From assembly GCA_963691705.1 (NCBI GenBank), contig OY829545.1, positions 37,807,475-37,871,474 on the forward strand: a stretch of DNA of 64,000 nucleotides, written 5' to 3'. The notes under the pieces are model-generated. The model saw nothing but the letters and a program-made list of their open reading frames with translations. It had not been told where the DNA came from and made no database searches. Below, piece after piece: positions 42,130 through 53,811 of the stretch. The first letter of the stretch is position 1, and each line of letters opens with the position of its first letter. This stretch comes from Viola odorata. Lineage: Eukaryota; Streptophyta; Magnoliopsida; Malpighiales; Violaceae. The position numbers and the translations under genes were made by a program.

Positions 42130-43048
42130 TTAGCTGCTTTGAGTTATTAATTTGGGTTTTCCTGATTTCTGCTAAAACCCTTACAAATCTTTGTTCAAAA
42201 CTCTTTGATTCTATGCGATTCACATTTGTCTTGAATTGGTTGATCTATTGGTGAAATTTTATACCATTTGAATACCGAGTTTGGAAGATCCAGATTTCTA
42301 GATTTTAGTGTTCATAGTGTTCATCAACCGACCACCTGTTCATTGATTTTCAACCGAGTTTTCTTCTTCCTTCTTGGTTGAATTTGTTGTGCTGCCTTTC
42401 ATGTCGAGTCTAGAGTATCGCGATTATGATCTATTTTTTGAAGTGATTCACCAAATTTGAAAATTTCCAGTTAAGAACATTTGAATGTGTTCTTGAGTGT
42501 TCTTGAGCTGGTTAAAGGAATTTTGAGTTTGATCCATTTTCGTCATTTATTTTTATTTGTTTGTGTTTTTGAAAATAGGGACCACTGCCTCACTCTCCTC
42601 GTGTCAAAACCGTCTTGACAGTTGTATGTGAAAAGGACAGATTCTGTTAAAAAAAAATTAAGAAACAAGAAAAGAGCAATATCGGGTGAGCAGCAAAAGT
42701 CAAACGGATTGGACTGTGTCATAAAGTCAAATGGTTGGGTTGATTTAACGGTTTGACTTCCCTCTCCATGTGTCAGTCTTTTTTTTTCCAGTTCTCCTTT
42801 CTTTTACCTCTTTGGATTTCATATTTGTGTGCCTTTCCTTTTTTTTCTTGTGGAGGATATCTTAAAATGAAGTGATTGATTGACAGTGAACTGACAAGTT
42901 GCACGATCTTGTAAACACCATATCGGAACCAGGAATTGAACACATTTGTGAGAACAACTTTTGCTAGTGCTTAAACACGAGGGAAAACGCATAAGGGAGA
43001 GAAATTTTCACTAACGTTTGTTAATTGTGCAGGTACCCAGTAACCGTT
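42130..43048 (+). other. 5' leader of element E
   Basis: About 0.9 kb without a coding frame. AATTGTGCAG just before gag (ending at 43032) resembles a splice acceptor. Confidence 0.35.
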
Positions 43049-44746
43049 ATGTCTAACCAAAGTGTAGTTGGGAACAATAACAGTAGCTCGAAGGAGGTGA
43101 ATCAGTCTTTGATGAAAAAGATGGAGGTTATGGAACGGGGTCAAGATGAGTTGAGGGAGATGTTCTAGGCTTTCATGAAATTATAAGTTAAACCCGTTGA
43201 AGTCCTAACAGCAGTCGTAGCATCCTAGCCACTCAAGAATCATGTTATCTGTGAATTAGAGTACGGGATAAACGGAAGGGCGACCAACCAGAACTTTCCC
43301 AACACCCTTACCACGGGTCCCCGATGGCAAGGTATTGCGAATGCTGAGGCCCATGCCTTCGTACTCCAAGATCTCCTAGCTCAGGGCTATGATGCTCAAA
43401 TGCACAGTAGTCATGACACCAGGCCGTTGCAGGGTCGTGGTCCGCAAGGTGTGTAAACAGATAACAAACGGCATACTTCTGAACCCTGACGGTATACCAT
43501 TACTCACAGGCACACGAGGCCATCATGGAGGTCCCGATACTTCTACCACCAATGACCGACCGATAGTTCCCCACATACGGAGCCGTACTACTCCTAATCA
43601 TGATAGGGAGTTCTATGAGGAGGTATACGAAGAAGCGAATGATGACTTCACTGATCATGGGGAGAGGGAACAGATAAATAGAGGAAGGAGGGGAGGGTTA
43701 CTGGAGCCACGGTTTGATGACAACCTGAATAGTATCAAAGTGCAGATTCCTACCTTTGAAGGTACCACTGACCCATTTGAATATATCAATTGGGAAGGCA
43801 AAATCCAAAGTATCTTCAAGTGCCACCAATATTCGAAGGGTAAGAAAGTAAAACTAGCGGCAATGGAGTTTGATGGGTATGTCGTTAGTTGGTGGGAGAA
43901 AGTCTGTCGGAAAAGATAGGGAGCCAGAACCATTCGGACGTGGGAGAAAATAAAACAGGTCATGAGGGAAAGATTCGTGCCATCCATCTACAGACGGGAA
44001 TTGTAGAACCAGTTGCAAGGTCCCAAGTAAGGAGCCAAGTCTGTGGGAGATTACTATAATGACCTTGAGTCCCTTCTTACCTAGAACGATACCCATGAAG
44101 ATGAAGAGATAACTATGGCTCGATTCTTGAATGGTGTGAATGAGAAGATTAAATACAAACTAGAGTTACTGGATTTTGAAAACTTACAGCCTATGCTCCA
44201 CTACGCTCTAAAAGTGGAAGCTCACGAGGCAACCAAACGGAAGAGTTTTCCCAATCGAAACACCAACCCACCCAACACCTATTCATCTCAGACTAAATCA
44301 CCCTGGAAACCTTACCAAAAAAACCAAAAAAATCCACCATACACCAAGACAACCCTCTACTCACCAAAGGCTTACACTAAACCTACCGGTAACCTAATAA
44401 CATCCAGTAATACCGTTAACCCGATAGCACTAAACTGTTCCACTTCCAATCCACTAAGGCCTCACTCTACCAACATTGAATGCCTCAAATGTTGGGGAAG
44501 GTGTCATATTTCATCTTAATGCCCAAACAGGCGAGTGATAGTCATCCGGGAAGGAAGGTATGAAACTGATAGTGAAGAAGAAGAAATACTAGAAGGAGAA
44601 AACTACCGGAATGAAAGCTATTGGGAAGAAGAAGCAGTAATGAACAGTGATGAGGAAGAAATACAACCATCTTCCACCATGACGTTAGTTGTGCGGAGAA
44701 GCCTAAATGCCTACGCCAAGAGAATCTTTTCCATTCCTGATGTGAA
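43049..44746 (+). pseudogene. Element E gag
   Basis: ATG 43049 (MSNQSVVGNNNSSSKEVNQ). After frame changes the main frame (43389 on) shows PTFEGTTDPFEYINWEGKI, AAMEFDGYVVSWWEK, FLNGVNEKIKYKLELLDF and a Pro/Asn/Lys-rich tail. The zinc knuckle CLKCWGRCHISS ends in a stop where Gln is expected, directly before the last Cys (TAA about 44517). An acidic stretch (SDEEEIQPSSTMTLVVRRSL) leads to the protease. WW is kept here at the place where element A has W-stop. Confidence 0.8.
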
Positions 44747-45212
44747 GTGCAAGGGAAGATAGTGTCCATGATTGTGGATAACGATAGTGCAGTCGACGCC
44801 GCAAGCCACCTCTTCGTAAGTAAACTGAATCTTCCAACGACACCGCATCCCAAGCCTTATTCCCTCCATTGGTTTAGTGATGACGGTGAGGTCAAAGTCA
44901 AGGGACACGTCCTTGTAAGTGTCAAGATGGGAGGATATGAGGATGACCGTTTGTGTGATGTGGTACCAATGGATGCTAGTCATATTCTGTTAGGACGCCT
45001 GTGGTAGTTTGATAGGAATGTGATTCACGACGGGCGCACTAATAAAATTTAGCTTATCCACCGCGGTAAGAAATTTAGTATCCCACCTCTTTCACCACTT
45101 CAAGTCCGTGAGGACCAACGACAAATGGAAAAAGCTAGCGTCGAATTCCATATTATGAGTAAATTGAGAGAAAAGAGTGGACAGAAGAAAGTAAGACGAG
45201 AGCATAAAACAC

Positions 45213-45235
45213 ACCATGAAAATAGTAAGCATGGT
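45213..45235 (+). other. Covarying hairpin E-1
   Basis: ACCATG, loop AAAATAGTAAG, CATGGT; perfect 6-bp stem, outer pair A-T. Confidence 0.7.
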
Positions 45236-45305
45236 TTCGGGAGTGAGAAAGAGTGACTGCGAGGGGAAAGGAGTGGAGAGAAAAAGTTAAGGGAGCAAAA
45301 TACAC

Positions 45306-45328
45306 GTCATGAAAAGAGTAAGCATGAC
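45306..45328 (+). other. Covarying hairpin E-2
   Basis: GTCATG, loop AAAAGAGTAAG, CATGAC; perfect 6-bp stem with both outer pairs changed compared with C-1. Confidence 0.7.
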
Positions 45329-46079
45329 CAAGAGGGTGAGTTCAAATCATTGAGTGTGTATGCAAACATGAGGGATGTGAGGCATGCATTGCATACTAAC
45401 AAACGGTGTATTATACTTTGGTATAAAATATAGGGTTTTTTTCATGAAGGCCCCTTGTACTTTAAAAAAAACAGACTCCTCCCCTCAACTTTAAAAATTC
45501 AAATACTGCCCCCTGAACTACGAGTCAATTGCAAATGGACGTCCATCCGTTAGTCAACCCTAACGTCCATCCGTTTTGACCTTGAATAGCAGGTTACTAG
45601 GTTTTTCCCTTTTTTTTCCTTTTTTTTTCTTTTTTTTTCTTTAAAAATTCAGAAAAATAATATAATAAATTTAAAAAATCTAGAAAATTAATGTATTTAA
45701 TTTTAAAAATTCAGAAAATTAATATAATTAATTTAAAAATTCTAAAAAATTAATTATATTATTTTCTAAAAAATACAGAAAAAAAGTCAATCTTCTAAAA
45801 AATAAAGACATGATTTGTTCCACTCAAAAAAATTAATTCTGGTGTTTTTAAGAATTCTTCATGTTCACACCAAAATTGGTTACCTCCATATGAAATTCAA
45901 ATCAACAAAACCTTTCAATTATTATACTCATGGATTATTATACTCTCCAATTAATCCAATCCTCACTTCAATTAACACCAAATCCAAACCCCTATAATTA
46001 AACCAACCTCTCTGCAATTAATTGATCCAGACTGCAAAATCAATTCATCCAATCCGCAAAGTCAATTTCAAGCAGTCCT

Positions 46080-46470
46080 CTGCAATTCAATCAACCCCTC
46101 TTACAAATTAAAATTCCCAAAGCAGTCGGCCACCCATCACAACCGCAACCGCAACCGCATCACCACCTCTTCAACCAAATCCCAAATTACAGCAGCCAAC
46201 CACCGCCAAACCAAACCCAAATTAAACCACCCAATCCCTCCAGCCAAACCGCCACTACCAAACCCATCAAACCACAACACTACCGCCACTATCGCTCACC
46301 AAACCCGCCTCAGCCACCACAGTCGCACACCACAACCATCCGCCCAGCCACCACGCACCCAAAACCAACACACCGTCATACCCACCCCACCGCTGCCTCA
46401 CCAACAAACACCAACAAACCTTACCCAACACCACAGCCACCACACACTCAACCCAAACAGTAAAGAAAAA
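46080..46470. other. C-rich (plus strand) insert inside element F, possibly captured
   Basis: Strong strand asymmetry with AACCGC/CACCAC words; either strand reads as low-complexity sequence. Frames exist on both strands, none convincing. Pack-MULEs often carry such GC-richer host fragments. Confidence 0.35.
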
Positions 46471-46959
46471 GAAAAAGGAAGAGAAGAAAAGAAAAGTAGA
46501 AAGGAAAAAAAAAGAAAAGAGAAAAGAGGTAGTGGCTGCAGTGCTAGTTGAGGGAAGAAGATGATGTTTTGGGGTTGTAGGGTTTGGGAGTAGATTGGCT
46601 GCTGGGTAGCCATAAATAAAGATGTTTAGTTTCTTCTTTTTCTTTTTTTAATTTATGAATACTATTTTTAAACTATCTTTTTATATAAACAAAAATCAAA
46701 ATAATTGCTGAAACTAAAATTAAAAAAAGGAGTAAAATAAATAAGACTAATTCAATTTTATATTATTTATTATTACTGAAAAGAAAACATTTTTTGTAAT
46801 TTATAATATTTTTTAGAATTTTTACATTTTTTGAGATTTTTACATTTTTTTGAATTTTTACAATTTTTCTGAATTTTTAAAAGTAATATAAAATATTTTT
46901 CTAAATTCTTTAAATTAATAAATTATTTTCAGAATTTTTTAAATTAATTAAATAATTTT

Positions 46960-47115
46960 TCAAAAATTTTAAAATTAATTACATTATTTTTTACAATTTT
47001 TAATTAATTACATTATTTTTAAAATTAATTACATTATTTTTCTGGATTTTTTAAATTAATTACATTATTTTTTTGGATTTTTTAAATTAATTACATTATT
47101 TTTCTGAATTTTTAA
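46960..47115. repeat. Imperfect tandem repeat in the right arm of F
   Basis: About five copies of ATTAATTACATTATTTTT separated by variable T-rich spacers. The left arm (45650-45780) holds the complementary AT-rich words. Confidence 0.6.
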
Positions 47116-47344
47116 AGAAAATAAAAGAAAATAAAAGAAAAGGAAAAAAAAGGGAAAAACCTGGTAACCTGCTATTCAAGGTCAAAACGGACGGACGTTA
47201 AGGTTGACTAATGGAGGGACGTCCATTTGCAATTGACTCGTAGTTCAGGGGCAGTATTTGAATTTTTAAAGTTGAGGGGAGGAGTCTGTTTTTTTTTAAA
47301 GTACAGGGGGCCTTCATGCAAAAAATCCTAAAATATATTGTTTA

Positions 47345-48390
47345 ACTATTGACCCTAACCTTTCTTCCCTACCCAGTCCGATTGTTTCCCTCTTGCAGGA
47401 ATTCAAAGATGTGTTTCCAAAAGATATACCGATAAGCCTACCACCCGTTAGAGGAATTGAGCATAAAATTGACCTGGTACCGGGATCTACCTTACCTAAC
47501 CGACCAGCTTATCGATGCAATCCCGAAGAAAACAAGGAACTCCAATGACAGGTGGAAAAACTTATGAACAAGGAGTTCATCCGGGAGAGTATATCGCCAT
47601 GTGCAGTACCGGTACTATTGGTCCCCAATAAAGACGGAACCTGGCGAATGTGTGTGGACTTTCGGGCCATCAACAAAATCACTATCAAGTACCGACATCC
47701 TATCCCACGCCTCGACAACATGTTGTACAAGTTGAGTGGCAGTACCGTCTACTCTAAGATAGATTTGATGAGCGGCTACCATTAGATCCGGATGCATGAA
47801 GGAGATGAATGGAAGACCGCCTTCAAGATAAAGTACAGTCTGTACGAATGGATGGTAATGTCATTCGGCCTTTCTAACACTCCAAGTACTTTCATGCGTT
47901 TGATGAATCATGTGTTGCGTGACTTTATTGGGCATTTTGTTGTCTTATATTTTGACGATATCCTTATCTACAACCCTTCACTTCAAGCCCATGTCACTCA
48001 CTTATGCACAGTACTCCACACACTTAGGATTCATAAATTATATGCCAAATTAACTAAGTGTGAATTTTGTTTGGATCGAGCACATTTCCTTGGCTTGGTT
48101 GAGCAAAGACGGAGTACAGGTCGACGAAGAAAAGGTCAAGGAAATTAAGGAATGGCCGCAACCCAAAAATGCCAACGATGTTAGATCTTTCCATGGTCTA
48201 GCCAGTTTCTATCGAAGGTTTGTTCCTAATTTCTCAACGATAGTCGCCCCTCTCAACGAGCTTACAAAGAAGAATGTTCTCTTTGAATGGGGAGACAGAT
48301 AAGAGGCAGCCTTCCGGGAGCTGAAGAACCTACTCATGCAGTCACCGGTATTGACATTACCTAATTTCAACAAAGCGTTTGAACTGAAGT
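47345..48390 (+). pseudogene. Element E reverse transcriptase
   Basis: Starts SLLQEFKDVFPKDIPISLPP. RT motifs: [27 protein letters not shown], the catalytic LYFDDILIY (about 47947), then after a one-base shift near 48100 [18 protein letters not shown]. Stops: TGA 47546-47548, TAG 47783-47785, TAA 48300-48302, each at a codon where Arg or Gln is expected. RNase H is cut right after its first strand (FNKAFELKC) by a deletion that joins it to the integrase finger. Confidence 0.8.
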
Positions 48391-49486
48391 GTGTTAACAG
48401 GACATTTTGGCATAGCTAAAACTTTACATGCATTAAAGGTGCATTTCTTTTGGCCAAAGATGAAACTTGATGTGACAAAAGTAATCTCTAGATGTCTTGT
48501 ATACAAACGGGCCAAGTCTATATCTATGCATCATGCCACATACATGCCACTACCGGTATCTAGTCATCCATGGGTTGACCTATCAATGGATTTCATTCTA
48601 GGACTGCCAAAGTCTAAAATCGGTAATGATTATATTTTTGTTGTGGTTGACCGTTTTTCTAAGATGGCTCATTTAATTCCATGCTCAAAAACTCATGATG
48701 TTGTTTGTATTGCTCACTTGTTATTTCAAAATATTATCCGTTTACATGGCATGCCTAGGACCATTGTGAGTGACCGAGATACCAAATTTTTAAGTCATTT
48801 TTGGCGTACCCTGTGGTCCCAACTAGGTACTAAACTCCTTTTTTTCGCTACTTGTCACCCTCAAACGGATGGGCAAACGGAAGTAGTGAATGCTAAGGGT
48901 CATGGTTCAAAAAAATGGGGCCAAATGGGAAGATAACCTTGCCTTCATTAAATTTGCATATAGCCATGCACATCATTCTACTGTTGGTTTTTCTCCCTTT
49001 GAGGTGGTATGCAGGATCCAACCCCTGACCACTCTTGACCTCTTACCATTGTCTTTGAGTGTACTTAAGTGTGTAGATGGCGAAGCTAAGGCAGAAGAAG
49101 TCCGGAAGCTGCATGAACAAGTCCGAAAGAACATTGAAGTCATGAACGAAAGGGTATCCATCAAATAAAACAAGGGCAAAACGCCTAAGTCTTTTGAGCC
49201 GGGGCAATGGGTCTGGTTACACTGGCGCAAGGATAGATTTCCTCAACAACGGCAGGGGAAGCTTAGTCCCCGAGGCAATGGACTGTTTGAAATACTCCAC
49301 CGGATCAATGACAATGCCAACATCCTTGACCTACCGGGTGAGTATGGATCAATCAGTAACTCCTTCCATGTTAATAATCTGTCACGTTACAATGCAGGTG
49401 ATAGAGACCTTGAAGAACTGGATTCGAGGACGAATTGTTTCGAAGGGAGAGGAGATGATGCAATTCTGCAAACCTTAAAGCTTTAA
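48391..49486 (+). pseudogene. Element E integrase
   Basis: Begins inside the finger at [20 protein letters not shown]; the first His is lost and CLVYKRAK has Tyr for Cys. The core has [25 protein letters not shown] and [13 protein letters not shown], keeping D, D and E. A frameshift follows near 48890, and SFEPGQWVWLHWRKDRFPQ is the GPY/F-like C-terminal module. The frame crosses the polypurine tract (CFEGRGDD) and stops just inside the LTR, earlier than the 5' LTR would allow. Confidence 0.75.
49441..49455 (+). other. Polypurine tract of element E
   Basis: CGAAGGGAGAGGAGA directly before the 3' LTR start. Confidence 0.75.
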
Positions 49487-50318
49487 GAATAAGATATGAC
49501 ACAGACAGGACCGATAACTCGTAGTAGGGCTAAGAAGTTAACGTTATGGATGGAGCGAGAGATACAAATGGATGCTTTCCATACACCAAGATAGACGTTG
49601 ATGCAGATAACTGCCGGACCGGAAACCCTGAGAGAATTTACCAGGCAGACACATTTATCGGGACATAGTCAAACGGGTCCGGTCAAACGGAATCAACGTC
49701 TATCAGGTAGGGTCCAACCAAGACTAACGGGTTCCATTAGCATTCCATACTGATGACGTGTCAAGACCTACCGGATACCGTTATCTTCTGGGTTGCCCTT
49801 GGCCTATAAATAGCGCACTCTGTATTTATTTTCACTCAGTTTTTGTGTAAAGTATTTTTGCTTGCGTAGAGAATACTCCGCCCTTAAACACCAGAAACTC
49901 ACCTTGTGAGAATTAAGTCCAGAAGATGACTTGATTCCTTGCAAGTAAAAGACCACTAGTCTTCAACCTTTTAATTTACTGTTTGTGTGTTATTCCTTTT
50001 GCAATTTTTGGGATATTTGTGTTCAATCAATTATCTTGGATTTTTGTATTTGGATGTTTATGAGCAAGTGTGATTTGGATGTTTATTGTTAATCTATTGT
50101 TTGAATCAATTGTCCACTGCAAATTCCATCACTGTTTCTTTCCGCGTTCATCTTCATCTACTTATTTTCCGCTGCATTCTACATCCTTCATTCTCCGCTT
50201 TACTCAACGTCTCCGATTTGTAAATCATTGCTAGATTTGTTTGGTAACTCGAGCTAGATCCATTAGTTGCGAAGCTTCAACGCTTCTGATTCTTCGAAAG
50301 GGAACTCGGATCGCGTCA
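49456..50318 (+). repeat. 3' LTR of element E
   Basis: 863 bp; TATA box TATAAATAG at 49805-49813. Confidence 0.85.
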
Positions 50319-50323
50319 CTACA

Positions 50324-51145
50324 TATGTTACATTTTGTGTTTCCAAATTGCATAATTTTTTGTTTTGTAATTTCTTACTATTCTATTTGATTTTTATAAC
50401 TACTACAAAGACTTAAATTTCAACTTTAAGAAAACTATAAGGTTTTGACTGCAATTCTTATAACTATAAGGCCCAAACTAGGACATTTCATAAACTCCAG
50501 GTACATTCAAAGTACTTTAAATTAGTAGAAACTATTTTTTGTCAATAGATGTAGATAGTGGAGTTGGCTAATCAAAATCACAAATTAAGTAAGATACGAT
50601 AAATAAAATTTAAATAAAAGAATGAAACATTTAAAAAAAACCGTAGGAATGTTCCAAAAACGAACACCCAGAATGTTCCAAAAACAAAAATAATGCCATT
50701 CGGGTTTTTTGGACACATGTATTAAATATCTAAATTATGCAAAAGTTGTGGTGAAAGGTGGGAACAGCATAAACGGCACTTTCAGAGGAGGAGCAACTCT
50801 GTCGTGACTCATGATAGAAAACAATGTCATCAAGTGTGGCGCGCTGAGGGTGAGACTCACAGTAGGTCGAGTACCCGCAGATATCTACATGTGATCCTCT
50901 GTGTATTGAATTAAATGATATAGTTATGGACGTTTTCTCATATTTTTCCACTTAAGAAAAAGATAGCTTTAACCGTTAATTAATTTTGACTTTAACTTCC
51001 TTTCCTCTTAAATGAAAAAATGTTATTTGAAGTTTTTTCTTTTTTTCTTTTTCAGTATTTTCCTTTTCCCGGCCCCTTTGTCCTTTTTATTGGTTAATAA
51101 TAATTTGGTTCGTTGTTGCCTTATTACTTTTAAATTGGCTGAATG
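50324..51145. other. AT-rich flank of element E, right side
   Basis: Continuation of 41255. No supported gene. Confidence 0.4.
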
Positions 51146-51403
51146 ATTTAAACCCATGTAATTTAATGTTTTGATTAATTACTCTCTGTACTAATTGTTT
51201 GTTTAATCACCTTCCTATACTTAATTATTTTTATTTAATGATCCCGTCATTACAGAATGCTGATTTGACACGTTCTCCATTAAAATAATCCACTATATCA
51301 GTAAATTTATGTCACATTAGAAGGAGGTAATTAATCAAAAATATGAAAGTACAGGAAGATAATTAATCAAAACATTAAAGTACAAGGCTAATTAATTAAA
51401 CCT
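51146..51403. mobile_element. MITE G1 (about 258 bp foldback)
   Basis: The left arm has TTTAATGTTTTGATTAATTA; the right arm carries the inverted form (AATTAATCAAAACATTAAAG) and ends TTAATTAAACC. Related to G2. Confidence 0.55.
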
Positions 51404-52008
51404 GACATTGCGGGAAAAAAAACAAATTTCTATAATTTTTGTGTGTGATGTAAATTTATTTGTACTTAAAAATACATGTGGTTCAGCAGAAATCGTTTTA
51501 AAAAATAACTTTTAAATAAAATTAATAAACAATAAAAAAGATATGTGCAAAGTGATATTTAAATATTAATAATATCACTCTTTAAAAAGTCATAGTATTA
51601 TGATATATTATTCAAGTGAATATAACAAATATGAGTGAATATTTAATTTTTATAATCCTATTATGAGGTTTTTTTTTAAAGTACATGAGTATGACTGTGT
51701 GAAAAAAAATGTGCACTATGATGTTTACATTTTAATAACATCTAGGAAATAACATTATGTTACAACCACTCTCTTAACTCTAGTAAAATAAATAAATACA
51801 TTACTTCGAAAAGAGGTTTTTTTAAGAAAGAGATAAAAAAAATTAATTAATTAATTAAAGAAATCTTTCTTCTTCTTTTTATTCAGAAAAGTGTATATGA
51901 ACTATTTATGAAATTCAATTTCACCAGTGTGAAAATATTCAATATTTAATTAAATATTCACAATAGTTGGTTACTTTATTTTCACTGTTTTTTTCTTTCT
52001 CAATGGCA
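51404..52008. other. AT-rich sequence without gene
   Basis: I see no frame or repeat structure apart from short A/T runs. Confidence 0.4.
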
Positions 52009-52321
52009 GGTTTAATTAATCACCCATGTACTTTAATGTTTTGATTAATTACCCCCTGTATTTTAATATTTTGATTAATTACCCCCTATATTTTAATGTT
52101 TTGATTAATTACTCCCTCTGAGGTGGCATAATTTTGATGGCGATTTTTTTTAACGGAGAATGTACATATCAACATTCAATAACGACGGAGGTTATTAAAC
52201 AAAAAAGATTGAGTATAGGGGTTGATTAAATAAACAATTAGTGAGATAATTAATCAAAACATTAAAGTACAATTGTTAAAAAAAAACATTAAAATACAGG
52301 GATATTTTAACTCATTAAACT
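52009..52321. mobile_element. MITE G2 (about 313 bp foldback) with 30-bp tandem units
   Basis: Left end GGTTTAATTAAT, right end CTCATTAAAC. Three tandem 30-bp units (T(G/A)TA(C/T)TTTAATxTTTTGATT) begin at 52027, 52057 and 52087, with inverted counterparts near the right end. Target duplication not clear. Confidence 0.55.
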
Positions 52322-53286
52322 CTTTTAAATTTCTTATTATTTTTTTAGAAATAAAATGAATAACGAAAAATCACTTAGAAGTTAGAAAATATCCAGAAGT
52401 AAATTGCAAAAGTAGAAAATGTCTAGGACTACGTTAGTCAATTTCGTACCTAAAGAACTTAATGATAAAAACACGAATTCATTGAACTTTCCCTTTCTTT
52501 CTTTAGTATTATATATATATAAACCTTTTTAATTTTGATGAAACAATCATGTGGATAGAAAAACATGTACACTTGCATTACTTCTGCTTAGTACAACTCG
52601 CTTATAGTACTCGCATTATTTTTTTCCCTATCAGTGACTTTTTATTTTGCTTTCATACTCGATTTCTAGCCTATTAAACCGATTAATCCGATTTTTTACT
52701 GTGCGATAACCTTTATAAATGTTAAGTCTAAATGATATTGCAGGTTATTTTAAAGCATACCACTGGCTTATTAGTTGCATATGCACATCTACGAAATAAT
52801 ATGAAAGCAAATATTTAAGAAAAATTACTAAATAGTGCATTGTGAATATTCTGAGGAAGAAGTGACTTGTTATTTAGATATTTAATTTTTTTAAAATATT
52901 ATTTATAAAAAAGTCACCATATTTTCAAAATTCAACAATAGTGGCTGTGCATTAAAAAATGAAGAGCCTTTTATTGTTTTTCCATTTTCCAAAATACTTT
53001 AAAAAAAAATTTCTAACTAAGTTTGATGTAGTTAAGTAAAAAGAGACTTATCCATCCTTAACACAAATTTTAGGTTCGACGTTTAGAAATGGAGAATACT
53101 ATATATATTAGGAGAGTCATCTCTGGTCATGCTTAAACGAGATTAACTTCTTGATTAGAACAGACAAAGACCCAATAGTAACGTTAGCCAGAGAGATTTC
53201 TTTTACCCTTATAAATATCTGTGTTGCTAAGTTTAAAAGCATTGCAAACGATTCCTTGACAACCCAAGGCTTGGAAAAATGTCTTA
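52322..53286. other. AT-rich upstream region of the I9 gene
   Basis: A TA microsatellite lies at about 52510-52522. TTATAAATATC at about 53210 is a candidate TATA box, some 75 bases before the ATG at 53287. Confidence 0.35.
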
Positions 53287-53811
53287 ATGGAGAGTGAGAA
53301 AATAAGTGAGATATACTTTGTTTTCATGGACTATGATCGCGAATATGAGCGTCTTCGAGCTAACCGGTTAGTTCACTTCTCTAATAGGTCATTATTTTTC
53401 TGGTAATTAAGTATTTCTTTTTTATTTTTTATGTATAAATAAAAAGACATGTGAAGATAAAAATGGCAGGACAAGGAGAGGAGCATACGAGCTTGATTTG
53501 TACCTAAGTAGGAAGCATGATGAGTTGTTGGCAAACACCTTTGAGAATGGCACCTACACCAAAACCATGTCTTTGGTCATTGTTGATGGCTTCGCTGTTC
53601 AAATCACTGAAGATCAGGTCTTCAAATTTATCCTCATCCTCATTAATTAGTTCTAACATATTTACATGTTCTCCCACTTGTTTTTTTTTTTTTGAAAGCT
53701 CATTTTCTTCTTCGTCTCTTTTCTTTTGGGAAAAAAAATTGAAAACAGGCCATGATGCTTAGATCTGCCAATGGGGTAAGGCTGGTGGAGAAGAATCAAG
53801 AGCTTGCTTAA
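53287..53811 (+). CDS. Three-exon small gene: subtilase propeptide (I9) domain only
   Basis: Exon 1 53287-53366 (MESEKISEIYFVFMDYDREY), donor GTTAGT; exon 2 53470-53617 after acceptor GGCAG, reading LYLSRKHDELLANTFENGTY then MSLVIVDGFAVQITEDQ; donor GTCTTC; exon 3 53749-53811 after AAACAG, MMLRSANGVRLVEKNQELA and TAA. Phases fit and give 96 residues. The R-K/R-H-D-x-L-L and DGFA..I....A..LR...GV patterns are those of the inhibitor I9 propeptide of plant subtilases (SBT2-like). No catalytic domain or signal peptide follows. Either a stand-alone I9 inhibitor, as exists in plants, or the 5' stump of a broken subtilase gene. The second donor is weak. Confidence 0.55.

Larger units (their letters stand above)
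44747..45423 (+). pseudogene. Element E protease and charged linker
   Basis: MIVDNDSAVDAASHLFVSKL keeps the catalytic Asp but has Asp for the following Gly. CDVVPMDASHILLGRLW is the C-terminal motif. A TAG follows at about 45007, then the frame runs into a Lys/Glu-rich linker with two HEKSKH-type repeats that are also hairpins. Element F interrupts at 45433. Confidence 0.7.
45433..47328. mobile_element. Element F: non-autonomous Mutator-like element, 1,896 bp, TSD TAAAATATA
   Basis: Terminal inverted repeats of about 180 bp start GGGTTTTTTTCATGAAGGCC and GGATTTTTTGCATGAAGGCC. The 9-bp duplication TAAAATATA (45424-45432, 47329-47337) is the Mutator signature. No transposase. The middle (about 45830-46620) is unlike the AT-rich arms and may be captured sequence. 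Confidence 0.9.
41256..50318 (+). mobile_element. Element E: Ty3/gypsy chromovirus related to A, degenerate, TSD CTACA
   Basis: LTRs 41256-42115 (860 bp) and 49456-50318 (863 bp). CTACA at 41251-41255 and 50319-50323. Gag, protease, RT and integrase follow the order of element A with similar motifs. Most of RNase H and the integrase finger are deleted, and Mutator-like element F splits the linker before RT. Many stops. Confidence 0.9.

Noticed and set aside
46398..46613. 71-codon minus-strand frame in element F
   Set aside because: Low-complexity Phe/Leu-rich product from a C-rich strand; no codon or domain support.
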